Below, piece by piece: positions 8,860 to 14,657 of a stretch of DNA of 17,400 nucleotides. The position numbers were made by a program, and so were the translations under genes. Position 1 is the stretch's first letter, and every line of letters starts with the position of its first letter. Origin of the DNA: Syntrophomonas sp. UBA5432 (GTDB taxonomy: Bacteria > Bacillota > Syntrophomonadia > Syntrophomonadales > Syntrophomonadaceae); NCBI GenBank assembly GCA_002424365.1, contig DIRQ01000096.1, forward strand, positions 1 through 17,400, written 5' to 3'. The notes beneath the pieces are model-generated. The model ran no database searches. It was given only the letters and a program-made list of their open reading frames with translations, and was not told where the DNA came from.

Positions 8860-8888
8860 ATTATACATATTTTTACGGTATATGCTAC
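8860..8888 (-). promoter_or_regulatory. Candidate promoter of the antisense RNA
   Basis: The minus strand carries a perfect TATAAT (8860-8865), with GTAGCA (8883-8888, 3/6 to TTGACA) 17 bp upstream. The -10 is strong and the -35 weak. It drives leftward, towards the toxin ORF. Confidence 0.45.
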
Positions 8889-8920
8889 TTTACTTCTATA
8901 ATTTAGAAAAAAAAGGGGAC

Positions 8921-8951
8921 TTCTTTTTTGGCAAACTATAATCTAGCTAAT
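8921..8951. repeat. 31-bp direct repeat, copy A
   Basis: TTCTTTTTTGGCAAACTATA followed by ATCTAGCTAAT matches 10511-10541 in the same orientation at 29 of 31 positions. The copy near 10.5 kb sits where the promoter of the rRNA methyltransferase gene should be, and both copies contain TATAAT (here 8937-8942). Copy A has no gene in that direction, so it looks like a stranded duplicate. Confidence 0.85.
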
Positions 8952-9120
8952 TGGCATCCGACTGACTGTCTTGCGTATCTTATATAATAATAGCCGAAAT
9001 TCAATATAAATATTATCCCCATCTTCCGTAAAGAATGAATGAAATGAACAGACATCATAGTTAGATCTCACTTATACGTAAAGACAAAAACTGCGCAAAG
9101 CGGTATTACTTCTTTTAAAT
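8952..9120. other. AT-rich non-coding stretch
   Basis: I see no credible ORF here. The right end (about 9085-9120) resembles the sequence just downstream of the intact tRNA-Pro (13344-13384): a CAAAAAC block, a GC-rich hairpin-like core, then GCGGT and a TTACTT-TTT stretch. It is probably the decayed terminator that went with the tRNA fragment at 9121. Confidence 0.5.
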
Positions 9121-9152
9121 TGGGCGGGGCGACAGGATTTGAACCTAAGACC
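9121..9152 (-). pseudogene. tRNA-Pro 3'-end fragment (possible att remnant)
   Basis: These 32 bases match the 3' end of the intact tRNA-Pro at 13385-13416 at 29 positions, including encoded CCA, the 3' acceptor strand, the whole T arm and GACC of the variable region, in the same orientation. The 5' two-thirds of the tRNA is absent; what follows (9153 onward) is unrelated, apart from a small TCTAC/GTAGA hairpin. It cannot make a functional tRNA. It may be an attachment-site half left by a tRNA-targeting element, or a degraded gene duplicate. Confidence 0.75.
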
Positions 9153-9254
9153 GAATATCTACCGTTGCCCAGTAGAACAAAAAATAATCCACTCTTTATT
9201 CGAATATTTTTATGATTCATGAGAACCAAATGTACATGTGACGTTCCAATTGTA

Positions 9255-10235
9255 TTAAATTATCCCTTTATCTTTTAACCATTTTGTTAATTGCTCGTTT
9301 ATACTGGTATTAATATCATCACGGTCAAAACTCTTATATAGTTTTCCAGCTAGGTCTGTATGTAGACTTCTCAAGGTACTATCTTTAAGTAAACAAATTG
9401 GTTTATTTAAGGCCATCATATAGCCTACTTCCAGGGAGACATTAGGATTAAAATCATCGTCTTGTATTCTTTCGAAAACCGCAATACCCAAACCACATCC
9501 GTGCATATAAGTTTTTATATTTAGAAAAAGGTCATCATGATATTCTTTATCATCAGCACGGACTCCAATTATTTCGTGCAACTTCAAATTATCTTTAATT
9601 GTATTTAGGATCATATTATGGTCCCTTGTCTTTCCGAATTGCATTATTATAAAGGCTACTTTTGATGAATTTGGATAATCTTTTTTAAAGCACGCCATAC
9701 TTTCCCCTATTTCATTGGGGACATCAGTATATATACCTGAATTAAAAGTAACCTCATATTGACCATGTTGACCACCAACACTGCTGGGTAGAAGATCGTA
9801 AAAAACTGGTATTTTGCTAATGTGAGTTAACTTTGATGTATTTGTTCCAATCTCCTGTGCAAAAACATCATCTCTCTTTTCTTCTAATCTTCGAATTAAT
9901 CCCTCAAGAAATATAATAGCTTGAGGAATACCTTGCTCAAATTTAATTTGTCGGCTTGACTCTGAATCTCCAATTATGTGTGGGCCATTCCAAATTTGAT
10001 AATATTGGTTATTTCTATATTCGGGCGAATTAGGCCCAAATATTTCGAGGATTGTATTACTTATATCCGCTTCAGCGTTATCTACTCTTTGGTCGTCTAC
10101 TCTTACGCTTTCGTCTTTTAGCAATTTTACTTGTTCTATTCTTCTACTCAGTTTTCTTATTCCTAATTCAATTTCACCAACATCGAATTGTTTTACTTCA
10201 ACTTCCGGCTGCCTAATTTTACGATTACCAGCCAC
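9255..10235 (-). CDS. Protein with C-terminal TIR/nucleoside-deoxyribosyltransferase-like nucleotide-binding domain
   Basis: The N-terminal third is charged and helical (a coiled-coil-like region around LGIRKLSRRIEQVKLL, then an EGLIRRLEEK helix). The C-terminal half (about residues 195-329 counted from GTG 10244) looks like a Rossmann-like domain: strand KVAFIIMQFG, a basic/acidic middle, CGLGIAVFE, then FNPNVSLEVGYMMALNKPI with E272 at the position of the acidic residue in TIR and nucleoside 2-deoxyribosyltransferase folds. Such domains degrade or bind nucleotides such as NAD in many anti-phage abortive-infection proteins; activity here is inference. GTG at 10235 is preferred over GTG 10244 because GAGGTG lies six bases before it but almost touches the latter. 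It is AT-rich, stands alone on the minus strand, and lies between duplicated sequences, which suggests acquired DNA. Confidence 0.65.
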   Translation of the reverse strand: MAGNRKIRQPEVEVKQFDVGEIELGIRKLSRRIEQVKLLKDESVRVDDQRVDNAEADISNTILEIFGPNSPEYRNNQYYQIWNGPHIIGDSESSRQIKFEQGIPQAIIFLEGLIRRLEEKRDDVFAQEIGTNTSKLTHISKIPVFYDLLPSSVGGQHGQYEVTFNSGIYTDVPNEIGESMACFKKDYPNSSKVAFIIMQFGKTRDHNMILNTIKDNLKLHEIIGVRADDKEYHDDLFLNIKTYMHGCGLGIAVFERIQDDDFNPNVSLEVGYMMALNKPICLLKDSTLRSLHTDLAGKLYKSFDRDDINTSINEQLTKWLKDKGII

Positions 10236-10383
10236 AATAGACACCTCAATTCTAATGGTTTTGTTCAGCTATTTATTCCGGGAATATTAACTATTTATTA
10301 TTATTCGACTGTAATACATCAAAGGTAAATATGGTATGTTAACCAGAGTTGCCATTTGAAATAAATAACATTCCTCTTATCTT
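10236..10383. other. Intergenic, upstream of the TIR-like gene
   Basis: This is AT-rich with no ORF. On the minus strand TTGATG (10317-10322) and TAATAA (10295-10300), 16 bp apart, could be a weak promoter for the 9255-10235 gene. The right end (from about 10362) begins to resemble the 5' untranslated region of the transglutaminase-like gene. Confidence 0.4.
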
Positions 10384-10458
10384 AATTTCCCATCTTTGCC
10401 AACTAATATTTACTACTTCGATATGGAAGGACGTTTCCCTTTTTATTACTGCTGCAGG
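10384..10458. repeat. 76-bp direct repeat, copy B (island right boundary)
   Basis: This is the partner of 1490-1565. Here the sequence has no transglutaminase gene beside it, so it appears to be an orphan copy of that gene's upstream region. Its end overlaps an inverted repeat ATTACTGC/GCAGTAAT (10445-10452 and 10469-10476) that is not kept in copy A. Confidence 0.85.
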
Positions 10459-10510
10459 TTTGTTATTTGCAGTAATATTAATCAGAAATAGATTAGGGAA
10501 ATAGGAGTAG

Positions 10511-10541
10511 TTCTTTTCTGGTAAACTATAATCTAGCTAAT
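10511..10541. repeat. 31-bp direct repeat, copy B, containing the TATAAT of the rRNA methyltransferase gene
   Basis: 29 of 31 bases match 8921-8951. TATAAT at 10527-10532 lies 27 bp before the ATG at 10560 and may be the -10 of that gene, although I find no good -35. This copy looks like the native one because it sits in front of a gene. Confidence 0.8.
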
Positions 10542-10559
10542 GATTGACAGGTGAATTGA

Positions 10560-11702
10560 ATGAATAAGGAAATTGAACTTGTTGCCACGGCCGGTTTTGG
10601 CCTGGAGGCTATCGTAGCCCGGGAGGTCAAACGCCTGGGTTATGATGATGTCACTGTAGAAAACGGCAAGGTAACCTTTAAGGCTGACCTGGCCGCTATC
10701 CCGCGGTTAAACCTCTGGTTAAGGTGTGCGGACCGCTTGCTTGTAAAGCTAGGTGAATTTGAGGCGCGTTCCTTTGAAGAATTATTTCAGGGTACTCGCG
10801 CTTTACCCTGGGCTAATTGGATACCACGGGACGCAAACTTTCCGGTTGAGGGTAAATCAGTGAAATCACAGCTTTTCAGCGTATCCGATTGTCAGGCTAT
10901 TGTTAAAAAGGCCATAGTAGAAAAAATGAAGGAGCAATACCATTTACAATGGTTCCCTGAAACTGGTCCGCGTTACACTATAGAAGTAGCCTTACTAAAG
11001 GATATAGCCACCCTTACTATTGATACCAGCGGTGCTGGTCTGCACAAACGAGGATATCGAAAATTAAGTGCTCCGGCGCCTTTAAAAGAAACCCTGGCGG
11101 CAGCCTTGATAGATCTTAGCTTTTGGGATAGTGAGCGGATTCTCATAGACCCGTTTTGCGGTTCAGGTACTATTCCTATTGAGGCTGCTATGATAGGGCT
11201 TAATATAGCTCCAGGTTTAAATCGCCAATTTGCTGCGGAAAAGTGGCCTATTATTCCCACCAGGCTGTGGTCAACAGCACGAGATGAAGCTCATAAATTG
11301 ATTAAAAGAGGTCAAAAACTACGCATTCGCGGTACTGATATTGACAAAGAGGTCTTAAGCTTGGCCCGTTATCATGCCCGTCAGGCTGGAGTTGCCGAGC
11401 ATATACATTTTCAGCAGGCATCTATTTCCAATCTACGCAGTAGCGATAAATACGGCTGCATTATTTGTAATCCTCCTTATGGGGAACGACTTGAGGATAA
11501 GGTTAGCGTAGAGAAATTGTACCGGGAAATGGGCGAAGTGTTAAAAGCTTTGGATAGCTGGTCTATTTATGTACTTACTGCCCACCAAAAATTTGAAAGT
11601 CTATATGGACGTCCGGCTGACCGGCGACGTAAACTGTATAATGGCCGAATTCAATGCAACTATTATCAATTCTACGGTCCCCGTCCCCCGCAAAGAAAGT
11701 AG
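10560..11702 (+). CDS. THUMP-domain 23S rRNA (guanine-N2) methyltransferase, RlmL/YpsC family
   Basis: The product is 380 residues, the length of Firmicutes YpsC-type proteins. The N-terminal ferredoxin-like and THUMP region (about 1-160) binds RNA. The C-terminal SAM-dependent methyltransferase shows motif I as DPFCGSGTIPIEAAMIGLNI (residues about 198-217), the downstream AAEKW stretch typical of this family, and the catalytic NPPYGERL. The family methylates a guanine N2 of 23S rRNA (G2445 in E. coli RlmL); the precise target here is inferred. The start is ATG behind ACAGGTGA. It is a housekeeping-type gene with no partner in its own operon. In the proposed ancestral order it was the divergent neighbour of the transglutaminase-like gene at 836-1471. 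Confidence 0.88.
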   Translation: MNKEIELVATAGFGLEAIVAREVKRLGYDDVTVENGKVTFKADLAAIPRLNLWLRCADRLLVKLGEFEARSFEELFQGTRALPWANWIPRDANFPVEGKSVKSQLFSVSDCQAIVKKAIVEKMKEQYHLQWFPETGPRYTIEVALLKDIATLTIDTSGAGLHKRGYRKLSAPAPLKETLAAALIDLSFWDSERILIDPFCGSGTIPIEAAMIGLNIAPGLNRQFAAEKWPIIPTRLWSTARDEAHKLIKRGQKLRIRGTDIDKEVLSLARYHARQAGVAEHIHFQQASISNLRSSDKYGCIICNPPYGERLEDKVSVEKLYREMGEVLKALDSWSIYVLTAHQKFESLYGRPADRRRKLYNGRIQCNYYQFYGPRPPQRK

Positions 11703-12048
11703 CCATGAGCTTCACGGAAGTGTGAGCTCTGTTAATGCTACTAATTGCGGTAAAACATAACTAAAATATTATCCTTTTCACCCTAATCTCCTCAATCGCC
11801 CTTTACCCGCCACGGAAAGGGAACCGGGGCATACATTTAACCAGTAGTTTTCATCAAATTTTCCCCTTGGCCTTCCTGACAAAGCTAATTGTTATCACAC
11901 AATTCTGTCTACCCCTTCATCCCCCCGGGAGGTTTTAACTCTCTTTATTTTTTGACTTGCAATACCATAAGGAATTTTACCATCGGTTGCTATTAGAATT
12001 GAATTCGATAAACATTTTTACGTAATGTATCCTATCATACTATTTCGG
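11703..12048. other. Intergenic region with small inverted repeats
   Basis: I see no credible gene. A hairpin-prone element GAGCT-TCAC-GGAA-GTG-TG-AGCTC (11707-11729) follows the rRNA methyltransferase stop but lacks a T run, so it is only a weak terminator candidate. An inverted repeat AATTGT-N6-ACAATT (11887-11904) resembles a small repressor site. TTGACT occurs at 11952-11957 without a convincing -10. Confidence 0.5.
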
Positions 12049-12079
12049 GTATATTTTAAGAAAATAGGTGTATATTTTT
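12049..12079 (+). promoter_or_regulatory. Direct-repeat operator candidate upstream of the small-protein/GNAT pair
   Basis: GTATATTTT occurs at 12049-12057 and again at 12070-12078, a 21-bp centre-to-centre spacing (two helical turns), 40 bp before the first possible start codon at 12119. Such phased direct repeats would suit autoregulation of a toxin-antitoxin-like operon. The region is AT-rich, so chance is possible. Confidence 0.3.
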
Positions 12080-12199
12080 ATCAAAATACTTTAAATCTAA
12101 GAAGATTGGTGGTAAACTATGGTAAAGAAAGAGCAGCCTGAGAGAAATGGTAATTGTGATGGCAACATAGTTAAAGATGCCATCAGGAGGGGTGAGATT

Positions 12200-12340
12200 A
12201 TGGCTGTATCAGTTAAAACTATGCCAACCATTAAGGGGGAAGCGGCTAAAAGGCTTATTGAGAAGTTAGAAAACCCGGTTAATCAAGCGCCTGTATTGGA
12301 TAAGTGCAAGAAATTAAAAGAGACTTTTAAAGAAAAATAA
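12200..12340 (+). CDS. Small protein, candidate antitoxin partner of the GNAT protein
   Basis: The product is 46 residues, basic and helical in its second half (KRLIEKLENP, then KKLKETFKEK). I place the start at ATG 12200 because AGGAGGGGTGAG (from 12185) lies just upstream. The same frame is open from ATG 12119, which would give 73 residues and has a weaker GGTGG site; the 27 extra residues are Asn/Lys/Glu-rich and look like leader. It ends one base before the GTG of the GNAT gene, so translation is likely coupled. It lacks the recognisable ribbon-helix-helix of classical TacA-type antitoxins. The antitoxin role comes from gene order only. Confidence 0.6.
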   Translation: MAVSVKTMPTIKGEAAKRLIEKLENPVNQAPVLDKCKKLKETFKEK

Positions 12341-12341
12341 A

Positions 12342-12953
12342 GTGTCTATGTACTGCAGGAATGAAAATGACAGAACTATATGTGAAATTGAGACGCAGCA
12401 AAAGATAATAATCAGGGATATTTGTTCTGATGATATCGATAGGTTGCGTCTTTTTAGTTGCGGTAACGAGTCTATGAATAACTACATACATCGGGAAGCT
12501 CTTTTAAATCATGTTCTTGGCGAAGGGATCACTCGCGTAGTACTCGACGAAAACGGAAAGGACATTATAGCTTATTTTACGCTTAAATGTACTTCAATCA
12601 AATTTGAAGATCCCGAAATGGGCGATGAGGAACGGGAAATTCCGTGTGTTGAGATTTCGAGATTAGCGGTATGTCTTAGTTGGCAAAATGGTACAAATGG
12701 ATTCCACCTAGGAACTAGTTTGGTTGGTTATATTATCTCTACCATAAAGGAAGAAATTGCCTCCAGGGTTGGATGTAGGTGGATCACTATTCATGCAGTT
12801 CAGGAAAGAATTAAGTGGTATCGCGAACAGTTTAATTTTGATTATATTATCGATGATACCCCTGATGAATTTGGGACAGTATCAATGTTCCTGGACATTA
12901 GCAATTTGGAAGCATACCGAAAAATCTGTGGTCAGCTCGAGAGTATAAAATAA
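12342..12953 (+). CDS. GNAT-family N-acetyltransferase
   Basis: This 203-residue protein has a GNAT fold. After an N-terminal strand region, RLRLFSCGNESMNNYIHREA matches the start of TacT-like acetyltransferases. The core VEISRLAVCLSW is the beta-4 strand, followed by an acetyl-CoA pyrophosphate-binding loop, here QNGTNGFHLGTSL in place of the usual Q/RxxGxG. ITIHAVQERIKWYREQFNFDY supplies the conserved alpha-4 tyrosine region. Known relatives either acetylate aminoacyl-tRNAs as toxins or modify small molecules. Tight coupling to a small upstream protein favours a toxin-antitoxin-like unit. The loop has extra residues between Q and the final LG, so activity may differ. The start is GTG 12342 or ATG 12348; neither has a strong SD. 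Confidence 0.75.
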   Translation: MSMYCRNENDRTICEIETQQKIIIRDICSDDIDRLRLFSCGNESMNNYIHREALLNHVLGEGITRVVLDENGKDIIAYFTLKCTSIKFEDPEMGDEEREIPCVEISRLAVCLSWQNGTNGFHLGTSLVGYIISTIKEEIASRVGCRWITIHAVQERIKWYREQFNFDYIIDDTPDEFGTVSMFLDISNLEAYRKICGQLESIK

Positions 12954-12967
12954 CTTGCTTTTTACTG

Positions 12968-12973
12968 TATAAT
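12968..12973 (+). promoter_or_regulatory. -10 hexamer for the small gene at 12997
   Basis: A perfect TATAAT lies 24 bp before the TTG start. No good -35 is present at 16-18 bp (the region overlaps the end of the GNAT gene). A start near 12980 would give a very short leader. Confidence 0.45.
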
Positions 12974-12996
12974 GTTGGTAAAAAGGGGGTGGGGGT

Positions 12997-13182
12997 TTGA
13001 GTAATATTGACGAAGATATATTGTTTTCCCTTTTAGGAACAATCGTTGATAAACTTGAGTCAATAGAATCTGAATTAAGTAATATAACCTCAGAATCAAG
13101 CGGCGTAAATTCAAATACATGGAATGTAGATTCAAAGTTAGATGATATAGTCCGAAAATTAAATCAGTTAATAGATAAGTAA
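12997..13182 (+). CDS. Small acidic helical protein of unknown function
   Basis: This 61-residue product is not recognised. It consists of two heptad-like helices (LLGTIVDKLESIESELSNI, then DSKLDDIVRKLNQLI) joined by a Ser/Asn-rich linker, compatible with a short coiled coil or helical hairpin that oligomerises. The start is TTG right behind GGGGGTGGGGG, and the gene has its own TATAAT and an excellent terminator just after the stop, so it is probably an independent, real transcription unit. It follows the GNAT gene by 43 bp and could belong functionally to it, but nothing in the sequence proves this. Confidence 0.65.
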   Translation: MSNIDEDILFSLLGTIVDKLESIESELSNITSESSGVNSNTWNVDSKLDDIVRKLNQLIDK

Positions 13183-13184
13183 AT

Positions 13185-13205
13185 AGAGCCTAGGGGCTCT
13201 TTTTT
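13185..13205 (+). terminator. Rho-independent terminator
   Basis: AGAGCC (13185-13190), loop TAGG, GGCTCT (13195-13200), then TTTTT. It starts 2 bp after the stop codon of the 61-residue gene. Confidence 0.85.
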
Positions 13206-13344
13206 ATGCCCGAAGTGAGGTAACAACCCCATGCAAGAATATAGAGCATTAATTTAACAAGGACAAGGCATTAAAACAATGTTTTTGCATGATTGCAGTA
13301 AGGTTGCAGTAAAACGGTAAAAACCATAATAAGCACAGAAAAGC
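13206..13344. other. Intergenic stretch between terminators
   Basis: I see no gene. A 9-bp direct repeat TTGCAGTAA occurs at 13293-13301 and 13304-13312, 11 bp apart; its role is unknown. Confidence 0.5.
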
Positions 13345-13370
13345 AAAAACCGCGGGAAACCCGCGCGGTT
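13345..13370 (-). terminator. Terminator of tRNA-Pro
   Basis: On the minus strand, AACCGCGCGGG, loop TTT and CCCGCGGTT pair with a 2-nt bulge and are followed by TTTTT, starting 14 bp beyond the tRNA 3' end. A decayed relative of this block seems to accompany the tRNA fragment at 9121. Confidence 0.75.
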
Positions 13371-13384
13371 ACTTACTTTATACA

Positions 13385-13461
13385 TGGTCGGGGCGACAGG
13401 ATTTGAACCTGCGACCTTCTGATCCCAAATCAGACGCGCTCCCAAACTGCGCCACGCCCCG
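13385..13461 (-). tRNA. tRNA-Pro (anticodon TGG), CCA encoded
   Basis: The minus strand folds as a full cloverleaf. The acceptor CGGGGCG pairs with CGCCCCG, followed by discriminator A and an encoded CCA. The D arm contains GGCGCAGTTTGGGAGCGC. The anticodon stem-loop TCTGATTTGGGATCAGA has TGG at loop centre. The T arm contains CAGGTTCAAATCCTG. It is 77 nt with CCA. The 3' part is duplicated at 9121-9152. Confidence 0.96.
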
Positions 13462-13470
13462 AACTTCTTT

Positions 13471-13500
13471 ATAATAGCATCTCTAGCTTAAAACTGTCAA
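13471..13500 (-). promoter_or_regulatory. Promoter of tRNA-Pro
   Basis: On the minus strand, TTGACA (13495-13500) and TATTAT (13471-13476) are separated by 18 bp. The -10 ends about 9 bp before the mature tRNA 5' end, which is well placed for a stable RNA gene. Confidence 0.75.
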
Positions 13501-13501
13501 T

Positions 13502-13535
13502 TATTACGGCGGGGGTAATAGCTTTAGGTTATAAT
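13502..13535 (+). promoter_or_regulatory. trmO -10 element with adjacent inverted repeat
   Basis: TATAAT at 13530-13535 lies 60 bp before the trmO start; no good -35 is seen. An inverted repeat TATTAC-N7-GTAATA (13502-13520) fills the gap between the tRNA-Pro -35 and this -10, so one bound protein could affect both divergent units. Confidence 0.4.
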
Positions 13536-13595
13536 AGAAAAAAGACAAGATGGGACAGGAGCTGTGACCCATAAACATTACAAGGAGGGACTAGA

Positions 13596-14384
13596 ATGGA
13601 TGAAATAAACCTGAAGCCGGTGGCCTATGTTATTTCCCCGGTGGAAGAACCGGATGAGATGCCATTGGGGGGAAAGGATGCAATAATTGAATTTCTACCG
13701 GAATATGTGGAAGCCTTGCAAGGATTGGAGGAGAACTCTCATATATGGGTCTTATCATGGTTTCATAAGTCACCACGGGACATTTTGAAAATCAGACCGG
13801 GCAAGGTTAATCCGGATTTACCCGAATACGGGGTTTTTGCTTTGCGTTCATTTACTCGTCCCAATCCCATTGGCTTAAGTCTGGTAAGACTGGAGCGAGT
13901 GGAGGGTAATCGGGTACATGTACGTGGCTTAGATGCGATTGGCGGTACCCCGGTGCTGGATATCAAACCCTATTTTGAAAATGATACTATTTTCTCACCT
14001 CTCACCCCCTATATAAAAGGAAAAAGTCGGGAGATGCGCCAGGGTATGATAAAAAAGCATGCCTTTATCCATCACGGGGAGGAATGTATAGATATGCTGG
14101 TAGGAGTGAGGATGGCAGCTATTGCTGAGGACCGCTTCGGACATCTGAATTCTTCCGACCTTATGGTAAATGTGCAGGGTTCACCTTGTTTGGCTGATAC
14201 CGTTCAGGGAGTAAGCCGTGCCCGTCTGGCTAATCCCTCTCGTTTTACATATATAAATGTAGAGAACAGCAGTGAAACTATCTGGACAAAAAATGGGCAG
14301 AGCCTTACTATCCGCCTGAAAGGTGCGTTTAATCACGATGAACTTGAAAAACTGGCGGACGAAGACCTTTTCGATATTTTCTAA
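13596..14384 (+). CDS. trmO: TrmO-type tRNA t6A37 N6-methyltransferase with FmdE-like C-terminal extension
   Basis: The first 145 or so residues are a TrmO (TsaA/UPF0066) beta-barrel: VAYVISPVEEPDEMP at the start, HIWVLSWFH (49-57), the family hallmark SFTRPNPIG (85-93) and LDAIGGTPVLDIKPY. TrmO methylates N6-threonylcarbamoyl-adenosine 37 of some tRNAs using SAM. Residues about 155-245 are additional: HHGEECIDMLVGVRMA (159-174) and CLADTVQGVSRARLANPSRF (198-217) resemble the HGHxCPG and DAIQ-type segments of formylmethanofuran dehydrogenase subunit E (FmdE), although the first motif lacks its second histidine. The role of this extension is unknown. The ATG has a strong AAGGAGGGA SD. It is divergent from tRNA-Pro and followed by its own terminator, so probably monocistronic. 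Confidence 0.82.
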   Translation: MDEINLKPVAYVISPVEEPDEMPLGGKDAIIEFLPEYVEALQGLEENSHIWVLSWFHKSPRDILKIRPGKVNPDLPEYGVFALRSFTRPNPIGLSLVRLERVEGNRVHVRGLDAIGGTPVLDIKPYFENDTIFSPLTPYIKGKSREMRQGMIKKHAFIHHGEECIDMLVGVRMAAIAEDRFGHLNSSDLMVNVQGSPCLADTVQGVSRARLANPSRFTYINVENSSETIWTKNGQSLTIRLKGAFNHDELEKLADEDLFDIF

Positions 14385-14458
14385 TGCTGCAGGGATGCTA
14401 AATTACTAATCTGTCTCAGGTTTTTATAAGACAAAATTAAATAAGGACTAGTTTTGTT

Positions 14459-14483
14459 CCCCGGATAAGCCGGGGCTTTTTTT
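14459..14483 (+). terminator. Rho-independent terminator after trmO
   Basis: CCCCGG (14459-14464), loop ATAAG, CCGGGG (14470-14475), then C and seven T. It is 75 bp after the stop codon. Confidence 0.9.
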
Positions 14484-14657
14484 GCTTTATGAAAAGATTC
14501 CTTTATAACTCCTTTCGTACTTTATATACAAACACCTGCTTCAAAAACCGGATCCATTTCTGCAAAAACAATTATAATCGTAATAAGAATGGCATATATA
14601 TTACGTATGTGATAATATAATGACAATATGGTATATATTCTCATATCAGGAGGTGAA
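14484..14657 (+). promoter_or_regulatory. AT-rich promoter region of the acyl-CoA dehydrogenase operon
   Basis: There is no gene here. TATAAT occurs at 14616-14621 in a very AT-rich stretch without a recognisable -35. The next strong signal is the SD AGGAGGTGA at 14648-14656. Confidence 0.4.

Noticed and set aside
10973..11260. Minus-strand 95-codon ORF
   Set aside because: It lies wholly inside the rRNA methyltransferase gene on the opposite strand, with no SD or recognisable domain.
11887..11904. AATTGT-N6-ACAATT, resembling a lac-type operator
   Set aside because: The spacing differs from a true lac operator, and no LacI-family regulator or sugar gene is nearby. It is treated as a plain small inverted repeat.
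12119..12199. N-terminal extension of the 46-residue protein to ATG 12119
   Set aside because: The internal ATG 12200 has a much better SD (AGGAGGGGTGAG), and the extension is low-complexity and polar. It is kept only as an alternative start.
13293..13312. Tandem TTGCAGTAA as a possible CRISPR or integration repeat
   Set aside because: There are only two 9-bp copies with 2 bp between them; no array, spacers or cas genes are present in the window.
13254..13445. Minus-strand 63-codon ORF beginning MGARLIWDQKVAGSNPVAPT
   Set aside because: Its first third is the translation of the tRNA-Pro gene and the rest is its terminator region; this is a well-known type of false ORF.
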